Shown here: piece by piece, positions 6,616 to 14,545 of the stretch
How the letters are laid out: every line of letters starts with the position of its first letter
Position numbering within the stretch: position 1 is the stretch's first letter
DNA from: AC-69 sp050692435
Lineage (GTDB): Bacteria; Actinomycetota; UBA4738; HRBIN12
Assembly (NCBI GenBank): GCA_050692435.1
Contig: JBOGVG010000248.1
Span: 1 to 14,545 of the forward strand
Length of the DNA stretch: 14,545 bases
Reading direction: 5' to 3'
Notes under the pieces: model-generated
What the model was told of the DNA's origin: nothing
Database searches by the model: none
What the model saw: the letters and a program-made list of their open reading frames with translations, nothing else
Program-made: the position numbers and the translations under genes

Positions 6616-7545
6616 CTACTGGTGGTCCAGGTCGCGGTGCTCCACGGACACGGGCAACCCCTTGTCCCGGAAGAACCCGGCCAGCTCATCGGCGATGACG
6701 ACAGAACGGTGCCGGCCGCCGGTGCAGCCCACGCCGATGGTGAGGTAGGACTTCCCCTCGGCCACGAACCCCGGGACGATGAACCCTAGCAGCGCGCGGA
6801 GCCGTCGCATGAACTCCCGGTAGGTCTGCTGGCCCTTCACGTACGTCCGGACCCTCTCGTCCGTCCCCGGCAGCGGCCGGAGGTCGTCCACCCAGTGAGG
6901 GTTGGGCAGGAACCGGACGTCGATCACGAAGTCGGCGTCCCGGGGGGTCCCGTACTTGTATCCGAACGAGATCAGCGACACCTGGAGGCCGGCCTCGGGC
7001 GGCGCGTCGGAGAAGGCGGGCCGGAGGCGGTCGCGGAGCTCGTGGGGGGTGAGGCCGGAGGTGTCCACGATGAGGTCGGCGTCGCCCCGGAGGCTCTCCA
7101 TCATCAGCCGCTCCTTCCGGATGCCCTCCACGACCCGATCGGCCGGGGCCAGGGGGTGGCGGTGGCGGGTGGCCGCGTACCGGTTCACCAGGTCCTGGTC
7201 GGACGCCTCCAGGTACAGGATGCGGTACGGGATGGAGAGTCCCTGGAGCTCCTCGAGGGCCTTGGACAGCTCCCCGAAGAAGACGCCGCCCCGGGCGTCC
7301 ACCACCGTGGCCACCCGGCCGGGGCCGCCCGGGCGCGCCGCCAGCTCCGCCATCTTCGGCAAAAGCGCCGGCGGCATGTTGTCCACCACGAAGTAGCCCA
7401 GGTCCTCCAGGCACTTCGCGGCCTCGGACCGCCCCGCCCCGGACAGGCCCGTGATGATGGTGAACCCCGGCCCCTGGGGCCGGCGGCGGATCGATCGGAC
7501 CTTGCCATTCTTGGGCTCGGCGTCGCGCTTGGCCGGCTGCCCCAT
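6616..7545 (-). CDS. rapZ: RNase adapter / nucleotide-binding protein RapZ (YvcJ family)
   Basis: RapZ (YvcJ) proteins bind nucleotides and, in E. coli, recruit RNase E to the small RNA GlmZ. In Gram-positive bacteria the role is less clear. The 309-residue protein has the P-loop GLSGAGRS (33-40), where Arg replaces the classical Lys, as in other actinobacterial members. It also has KCLEDLGYFVVDNMPP (44-59), ISFGYKYG (192-199), RFLPNPHW (211-218) and the C-terminal signature GVGCTGGRHRSV (271-282), ending with EHRD. A basic N-terminal extension of about 26 residues precedes the usual start, making it longer than the typical 280-290. The ATG shares one base with the uvrC stop (TGATG), indicating coupling; GGAGG lies 11 bases upstream. 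The usual actinobacterial followers yvcK and whiA are absent. Confidence 0.96.
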   Translation of the reverse strand: MGQPAKRDAEPKNGKVRSIRRRPQGPGFTIITGLSGAGRSEAAKCLEDLGYFVVDNMPPALLPKMAELAARPGGPGRVATVVDARGGVFFGELSKALEELQGLSIPYRILYLEASDQDLVNRYAATRHRHPLAPADRVVEGIRKERLMMESLRGDADLIVDTSGLTPHELRDRLRPAFSDAPPEAGLQVSLISFGYKYGTPRDADFVIDVRFLPNPHWVDDLRPLPGTDERVRTYVKGQQTYREFMRRLRALLGFIVPGFVAEGKSYLTIGVGCTGGRHRSVVIADELAGFFRDKGLPVSVEHRDLDHQ

Positions 7546-9452
7546 CAGGCGCTCGCCCTCCGCTCGGTGTCCGGGGCCGCGCCGTGGAGCCGGTCGTGCA
7601 GGGCCCGGGCCATCTCGGGTCCGACCCCGGGCGTCCCGGAGATCTCCTCCACCGACGCTCGCGCCAGCCGGGCCAGCGAGCCGAACCGCTTCAGCAGGGC
7701 CTTCTTGCGGGCCGGGCCGATGCCGGGGACCTCGTCGAGCGGCGATGCCATCGCTCTCTTGGAACGTTTCTGCCGGTGGTAGGTGACGGCGAATCGGTGG
7801 GCCTCGTCCCGGATGTGCTGGAGGACGAACAGGGCCTCCGATCCTCGGGGGATCCGAAGCGGGTCCGGCCGATCCGGGAAGTACACCTCCTCCAGGCGCT
7901 TGGCCAGGCCGATGGCGGGGATGTGGAGGCCGGCATCCGCCAGGGCCTTGGTGGCCACCGAGAGCTGGCCCTTGCCCCCGTCCACCACCACGAGCGAGGG
8001 CGGGTAGGCGAACCGGCGCTTCTTGGGCGGCGGTTCGCCTACCCCCCCGGCTTCATCGCCTCCGTCCCCGTTCGCCGAAAGTCTGGCGAAGCGCCTCCGG
8101 AGCATCTCCTCCATACTCGCGAAATCGTCCTGTCCGGGCACTCCCTTGATCTCGAATCGCCGATAGTCGGACCGCTTGGGCAGCCCATCCTCGAACACGA
8201 CCATCGACCCCACCTTGTCGGCCGGGCCGAGGTTCGAGACGTCGTAGCACTCGATCCGAAGCGGCGCCTGCTCCAGGCCCAGGACCGAGCTCAGCTCAGC
8301 CAGGGCCCGGGACCGGGCCCCGAAGTCGGATGCACGTCGCAGCTTGTGGCGCTGGAAGTGCTCCCGGGCGTTCTGGGTGACGACCTCCATGAGCTTCCGC
8401 TTGGCCCCTCGCTCGGGGACGGTGAACGTCACGGGGCCGCCCCGCCGGGCGGTGAGCCACTCGGCCAGCACGTCGGCGTCCGCAGTCATGTGGGGGACCA
8501 GGATCCGGGGCGCTACCTCATCTCGTTCCATGTACAGCTCCCGGAGGAACGAGGCCAACAGGCCGGGACGGTCCAGCTCCTCAATCCGGTCCACGATCCA
8601 GCCTTTCCGTCCCATCACGCGGCCCTTGCGGACGAAGAACACTTGGAAGGCCGCCTCCAGGTCGTCCTCGGCGAGGCCGATCACGTCGAGGCTCTCGGCC
8701 TGGGTGAGCACCATCTCCTGGCTCTCCAGGGCCCGGCGGGCCGCCGCGAGCTGGTCCCGGAGCTTGGCCGCCCGCTCGTACTCCTGCCGCTCGGCGGCCT
8801 CGCGCATCTCCCGGTCGAGCCGCTTGAGGACGGGGCGTTCGTTCCCGGACAGGAAGTCTGCCAGGGCGTCCACGTGCGCCCGGTAGGACTCGTCGGTGAC
8901 GCCGGTGACGTCGGGGACGCACGGCCCGGCGCACCGGCCGATGTCGAAGTACAGGCAGGGCCGACGGGCCCGGGCCCGCTGGTCGAAGAAGGCGTTCGAA
9001 CACGTTCGCACGGGAAACACCCGGGTCAGAGCGTCGAGGGTCTCGCGGATCGCGTAGGCGTGGCCGAACGGCCCGAAGTACTTCACGTTCTTACGCTTCG
9101 CGCCCCGCATGACCTGGGCCCTGGGCCACCGCTCCCCCACCGTCAGGGCCAGGTACGGATACGACTTGTCGTCTCGGTACCGGATGTTGAACCGGGGGAG
9201 GTGCTCCTTGATCAGGTTGTACTCGAGCATCAGCGCGTCGACCTCGGTGGACGCGCTGATCCACTCCACGGACCCGGCGGCCGCCACCATGGCCGCGGTC
9301 CGAGGGTGGAGCGGCCTGCCCCAGTAGGTGGCCACGCGCTTTCGGAGGGATCGGGCCTTTCCCACGTAGACCACCCGGCCGTCGGCGTCGCGGAACAGGT
9401 AGGCGCCGGGCGCGTCGGGGATGCTCGAGGTCTCGGGGCGGGGGACGCTCAC
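7545..9452 (-). CDS. uvrC: excinuclease ABC subunit C
   Basis: UvrC joins the UvrB-DNA complex and cuts the damaged strand on both sides of the lesion. The 635-residue protein has every expected part. An N-terminal GIY-YIG nuclease (12-95) carries Tyr18, Tyr29, Arg39 and Glu77 and makes the 3' cut. Cys151, Cys166, Cys174 and Cys178 match the iron-sulfur cluster Cys of UvrC. A UVR helix pair (about 213-245) binds UvrB. The RNase H-like nuclease has ECYDVSNLGP with Asp404, VVVDGGKGQ with Asp491 and His552 and makes the 5' cut. Tandem helix-hairpin-helix motifs occupy 572-625. A Gly/Pro/Lys-rich insert (460-480) precedes the last nuclease block. The GTG at 9452 is the only start that fits: the ATG 8 nt upstream is in another frame. 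It lacks a clear ribosome-binding site and may be leaderless. Confidence 0.98.
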   Translation of the reverse strand: MSVPRPETSSIPDAPGAYLFRDADGRVVYVGKARSLRKRVATYWGRPLHPRTAAMVAAAGSVEWISASTEVDALMLEYNLIKEHLPRFNIRYRDDKSYPYLALTVGERWPRAQVMRGAKRKNVKYFGPFGHAYAIRETLDALTRVFPVRTCSNAFFDQRARARRPCLYFDIGRCAGPCVPDVTGVTDESYRAHVDALADFLSGNERPVLKRLDREMREAAERQEYERAAKLRDQLAAARRALESQEMVLTQAESLDVIGLAEDDLEAAFQVFFVRKGRVMGRKGWIVDRIEELDRPGLLASFLRELYMERDEVAPRILVPHMTADADVLAEWLTARRGGPVTFTVPERGAKRKLMEVVTQNAREHFQRHKLRRASDFGARSRALAELSSVLGLEQAPLRIECYDVSNLGPADKVGSMVVFEDGLPKRSDYRRFEIKGVPGQDDFASMEEMLRRRFARLSANGDGGDEAGGVGEPPPKKRRFAYPPSLVVVDGGKGQLSVATKALADAGLHIPAIGLAKRLEEVYFPDRPDPLRIPRGSEALFVLQHIRDEAHRFAVTYHRQKRSKRAMASPLDEVPGIGPARKKALLKRFGSLARLARASVEEISGTPGVGPEMARALHDRLHGAAPDTERRASA

Positions 9453-9458
9453 GCGGCC

Positions 9459-9464
9459 ATTCTA
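9459..9464 (-). promoter_or_regulatory. possible -10 element giving a leaderless uvrC mRNA
   Basis: TAGAAT on the minus strand is separated by six bases from the GTG start of uvrC, so transcription about seven bases downstream would begin at the start codon itself. This fits the lack of a Shine-Dalgarno sequence. No good -35 is seen. A LexA-type box is not present here. Confidence 0.4.
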
Positions 9465-9513
9465 GGAGCGCGACTTGTGGGGAAGGGGGAAGCGGGCCGG
9501 GAAGCTTGACCTC

Positions 9514-11496
9514 CTACTGAATGACGACCGTGCCGGTCATCTGGGTCGGATGAACGTCGCAGTGGAAGTAGAACTCGCCCGGGTCGAGCGCGGGAATCGT
9601 GTAGTCGATGGTGTCGGGGCCAGTGATGAGGTCTCCCCGGAACAGCGGGTTCGCCAGGTCGCTCTCGCTGGGGAACATGGCGATGTTGTGTTGGACACCG
9701 GCGTCGTCGTTCGTGAACGCGATCGTGGACTCCTGGCCGGCGTTCAGGGTGATGGTGCCGGTGTCGAAGGCGGTCCCCTGGGCCGTCACCTCGGTGGTGA
9801 CTGCGGTGGTGCCGCCCCCCCCGCCGCCACCTCCTCCTCCGCCGCCGCCGCCACCTCCCCCGCCGGCGACGACCCTGAAGGTCCCGTTCATTGTGGGGTG
9901 GACGTCACACCGGAAGAAGAACTCACCCGCTTGAAGGGCCGGGACGTCGTAGGTGGCGGTGGCCGGGCCGGAGACGAGCTCTCCTTGGAACAGCGGGTTC
10001 CCCAGGTCCGTGGAGCTCGGGTAGATGGCCACGTTGTGCTGCCCGACGGCGTTTGCATCGTCCCGGTTCTCGAAGGCGATCGTGAACGGACGGCCGGCCG
10101 GCACCTCGATGCACCCGGTATCGAACGCGATCCCCTGGGCCACGATGTTCACCACGCCGTCCTGGGCTGTGGTGCACTCGCCGGCCGGCGAAGGTTGGGA
10201 CGTTGGCGCGCCGGTCGGGGTGGGGCTCGGGACGGCGAGCGCGAGGTCACCGATCTCCCCGAAGGTGCCGAGTATGAGGTCTTGGCTCTCGTCCGCGTAC
10301 CAGGCCAAGTACACGGCGGACCTGTCCCCTCCTACGGCCACCGCGGGGAGAACCCCACCTTCCGTGCCCGTCATCGGGATCGGGGTGTAGCCCCCGTCGT
10401 CCGCCGATGCCAGTTGGACGCTGTGGGTGCCGGGGTCGTACCAGGCGACGGAGACGGTCCCGGCGTCGTCCGCCGCGATCCCGGTGGAGCGACCGTCCTG
10501 GCTTCCGCCGGTCCCGACCGGAGCCACCGTGTCCGTTCGCCAGGACGTGCCCCCCGCGGACGCGGCCATCCGGACTTCGCCTCTGGCATAGTACGCGACG
10601 TGGAGCCGGCCCCCTGCCGCGGACAGGGAGAGGCCGAACCCGTCCCCGCTCCCGTCGACCGTCGAGTACTGCCATCCCCCTTCCTCGCCTCCGCCCCGGG
10701 TCGCGGCCTGAACGGCCGAGCCGTTCGCGTACACCACGACGGGTCGGCCCGTCCCGGTCACGCCCACCGCCACACGGGACGGCGGCTCGCCACCCGCCCG
10801 GAGGGGGACCGTGGCCACGACGTCCGCCGACCAGGCGCCGCCCACCGGGGTGGTCACGGTCACTGCCTGTCCCAGCGCCGTGGTGAGCGCGTAGGCCAGC
10901 CACGGCGTGCCGTTGGAGGTCACCGCGAGCGCGGGAGCCCCCAGCGGTCCGGCCACGCGCAACCTCGGCCTCACCTCCTGAACGAGGGTGGCGGTGAACG
11001 ATCCGCCGGTGTTCTCCGCGTACCACAGGCCGGTGTCCGCGGCCCAGGCGACGTGGAGGCCGCCGGATCCGTCGATGGCGATGGCCGTCCCGTTCACGTT
11101 CTCGGGCGTGATCGACCCGACCTCGGGCACTTCGGCCGGCCCGAAGGCCACGTCCACGTTGGGAATGGGAGCCTCCATGGCCACGGCGCCCCGCGTCCAC
11201 AGGCCGTCGTCCCTGCTCGCCAGGAAGACACCGGGAACCGAGGGTGCGCCGATGGGCCGGACGGGCGCGACCTCTCCCTGCTTCAGCTCGGAGGGGAACC
11301 CGAAGTACGCCACGTAGGGAGTGCCATCGGGATCCACCGCCACCGACGGGTACAGCCCCACGTCGTCGAGGAAGTCGGCGACCTCCGGGACGAACCGCTC
11401 GCCGGACCCGAAGGTGACCGGGACCGTCCGGGGGCTCCCGCACGCCGCGGCAACAAGGCCGAGGACGATCGCGACCCATATCGGTCTCTTCTCCAT
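9514..11496 (-). CDS. lipoprotein with seven propeller-type repeats and two C-terminal cupredoxin domains
   Basis: The 660-residue product is probably a copper-binding protein anchored outside the membrane. MEKRPIW, a hydrophobic run and VAAAC give a lipoprotein signal with lipidation at Cys19. Residues 49-401 hold seven copies of a motif like VAVDPDGTPYVAYF, suggesting a seven-bladed beta-propeller. A Pro/Thr/Ser linker (423-438) leads to cupredoxin 1 (about 447-544; possible Cu ligands His487, Cys530, His533, Met536), then 18 Gly (545-562), then cupredoxin 2 (567-660; His603, Cys646, His649, Met653). Cys441 and Cys462 occur only around the first and may pair. The frame is open to 11910, but that part overlaps uvrA and has no protein character. 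It starts 46 nt after uvrA and ends 61 nt before uvrC. Electron transfer, copper binding or surface adhesion are possible; a repair role is not implied by position alone. No gene name is known to me. Confidence 0.88.
   Translation of the reverse strand: MEKRPIWVAIVLGLVAAACGSPRTVPVTFGSGERFVPEVADFLDDVGLYPSVAVDPDGTPYVAYFGFPSELKQGEVAPVRPIGAPSVPGVFLASRDDGLWTRGAVAMEAPIPNVDVAFGPAEVPEVGSITPENVNGTAIAIDGSGGLHVAWAADTGLWYAENTGGSFTATLVQEVRPRLRVAGPLGAPALAVTSNGTPWLAYALTTALGQAVTVTTPVGGAWSADVVATVPLRAGGEPPSRVAVGVTGTGRPVVVYANGSAVQAATRGGGEEGGWQYSTVDGSGDGFGLSLSAAGGRLHVAYYARGEVRMAASAGGTSWRTDTVAPVGTGGSQDGRSTGIAADDAGTVSVAWYDPGTHSVQLASADDGGYTPIPMTGTEGGVLPAVAVGGDRSAVYLAWYADESQDLILGTFGEIGDLALAVPSPTPTGAPTSQPSPAGECTTAQDGVVNIVAQGIAFDTGCIEVPAGRPFTIAFENRDDANAVGQHNVAIYPSSTDLGNPLFQGELVSGPATATYDVPALQAGEFFFRCDVHPTMNGTFRVVAGGGGGGGGGGGGGGGGGGTTAVTTEVTAQGTAFDTGTITLNAGQESTIAFTNDDAGVQHNIAMFPSESDLANPLFRGDLITGPDTIDYTIPALDPGEFYFHCDVHPTQMTGTVVIQ
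9517..9798 (-). repeat. cupredoxin module copy 2 (intragenic duplication)
   Basis: This segment encodes residues 567-660, homologous to 9865-10158. Shared stretches include TAQGTAFDTG against VAQGIAFDTG and DLANPLFRGDLITGP against DLGNPLFQGELVSGP. At DNA level the 22 bases at 9639-9660 match 9987-10008 with one mismatch. The metal loop here is CDVHPTQM. Confidence 0.85.
9811..9864 (-). repeat. 54-bp run of 18 glycine codons
   Basis: Eighteen consecutive Gly codons link the two cupredoxin domains. All four Gly codons (GGC, GGG, GGA, GGT) are used, so the run is not a pure trinucleotide repeat, although GGC and GGA are locally repeated. Changes by whole codons would only alter linker length. 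Confidence 0.95.
9865..10158 (-). repeat. cupredoxin module copy 1 (intragenic duplication)
   Basis: This segment encodes residues 447-544 and is the partner of the module at 9517-9798. Its metal loop is CDVHPTM, one residue shorter between His and Met than in copy 2, and it has an extra Cys (Cys462) plus a longer NRDDANAVGQHN loop before the first His ligand. Confidence 0.85.
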
Positions 11497-11507
11497 GAGC
11501 GCGGGCC

Positions 11508-11513
11508 ATGCTA
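11508..11513 (-). promoter_or_regulatory. possible -10 element of the cupredoxin lipoprotein gene
   Basis: TAGCAT lies 11 bases before the ATG at 11496, inside the 46-nt gap after uvrA. A start of transcription about seven bases downstream would leave only four or five leader bases. No -35 or Shine-Dalgarno sequence is clear. Read-through from uvrA is the alternative. Confidence 0.25.
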
Positions 11514-11542
11514 GCAAGGCCGGCCGGCGTGCGTGTCCGACG

Positions 11543-14413
<2,871 letters not shown>

Positions 14414-14414
14414 A

Positions 14415-14428
14415 CGAACAAGTGTACG
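14415..14428. promoter_or_regulatory. LexA (SOS) operator candidate upstream of uvrA
   Basis: The 14 bases read CGAAC-AAGT-GTACG. The Gram-positive/actinobacterial SOS box is CGAAC-N4-GTTCG, so nine of ten conserved positions match, and the site is one base from the uvrA start codon. uvrA is a classical SOS gene in many bacteria, which makes the match more credible. LexA bound here would cover the putative -10 element and the start of transcription. Confidence 0.6.
14421..14426 (-). promoter_or_regulatory. -10 element of uvrA, inside the SOS box
   Basis: TACACT fits TAnnnT and is followed by seven bases and then the ATG at 14413, so the predicted transcript starts at or next to the start codon. 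The -35 region at 17-18 bp spacing is GC-rich and does not resemble TTGACA. Confidence 0.5.
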
Positions 14429-14458
14429 AGCGCCCCCAGACCAGCCCGGCGGAGGTTC

Positions 14459-14545
14459 TTACCGGGCGATTTCCGGCGCCGGCAGGTGCGTCGGGGCGCC
14501 ACGCAGGCTGCGCCTGCCGATCGCCGCGGCCAGCAGGGTCAGCCC
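14459..14545 (-). CDS. 3' end of an unidentified protein, possibly a membrane protein (partial)
   Basis: A frame open from the window edge ends with TAA at 14459-14461 and encodes 28 residues, beginning GLTLLAAAIGRRSLRG. The hydrophobic stretch followed by basic residues would suit the end of a transmembrane segment with a cytoplasmic tail. Support for coding is that 26 of 28 third codon positions are G or C, as in the neighbouring genes, while a second open frame here lacks this bias. The stop is 45 bp upstream of uvrA. The 28 residues are too few to assign a family. Confidence 0.5.
   Translation of the reverse strand, partial: GLTLLAAAIGRRSLRGAPTHLPAPEIAR

Noticed and set aside
7426..7449. 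Arg in place of the Walker A Lys of RapZ (GAGRS)
   Set aside because: As I recall, actinobacterial RapZ proteins normally carry GAGRS, so this is a lineage mark and not evidence of an inactive protein.
9449..9460. Four-codon reading frame ATG GCC GCG TGA overlapping the uvrC GTG
   Set aside because: It could be a tiny coupling leader, but it has no ribosome-binding site, and if the TAGAAT promoter is real its ATG would not be transcribed.
7584..9509. Very long plus-strand open frame opposite uvrC; similar ones lie at 1077-2150, 5294-6748, 9475-11514 and 11321-13357
   Set aside because: High G/C at third codon positions removes stops from the antisense frames. The translations are rich in Gly, Arg, Pro, Val and His, show no family motif, and each overlaps a clearly recognisable minus-strand gene.
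9510..9515. Perfect AGGAGG on the minus strand at the end of the cupredoxin lipoprotein gene
   Set aside because: No start codon follows at a usable distance, so it is not serving a gene. It could be a relic but chance cannot be excluded.

Overview
The window is GC-rich bacterial DNA with one coding direction: every supportable gene is on the minus strand, so transcription runs from high to low coordinates. It holds nine complete genes and the 3' end of a tenth. No tRNA, rRNA, insertion sequence or CRISPR array was seen. The likely source is a deep-branching, probably uncultured member of the Actinomycetota. This is inferred from the RapZ P-loop GAGRS, from UvrA, which has a lone Cys (C-x2-D) where many bacteria have a Cys pair, from the uvrA/uvrC-rapZ-gap-pgk-tpiA order, and from strong G/C preference at third codon positions.

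Region 1 (14545 to 7545, read leftwards) is a DNA-repair block. It has the tail of an unidentified, possibly membrane, protein, then uvrA, a 660-residue copper-binding-type lipoprotein, and uvrC. UvrA finds lesions and UvrC makes both incisions. UvrB, which links them, is not in the window. uvrA has a near-consensus LexA operator that contains its -10 element and lies right against the start codon, so the gene is probably SOS-regulated and leaderless. The lipoprotein combines seven propeller-type repeats with two cupredoxin domains joined by 18 glycines. It is the least conventional gene here.

Region 2 (7545 to 6616) is rapZ, coupled to uvrC by a TGATG overlap. In most actinobacteria yvcK and whiA follow rapZ. 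Here both are missing and only 101 bp, with a perfect 16-bp palindrome, separate rapZ from gap.

Region 3 (6514 to 2251) is a tight glycolytic operon, gap-pgk-tpiA-apgM, with joints of a 4-nt overlap, 7 nt and 10 nt. It covers the consecutive steps from triose-phosphate interconversion to 2-phosphoglycerate. The last gene is an archaeal-type, cofactor-independent phosphoglycerate mutase.

Region 4 (2135 to 1) is a family-5 (oligopeptide/dipeptide type) solute-binding lipoprotein with no permease or ATPase gene in view. It is followed by 227 bp without a credible gene that hold a palindrome, a GC hairpin and a short imperfect tandem repeat.
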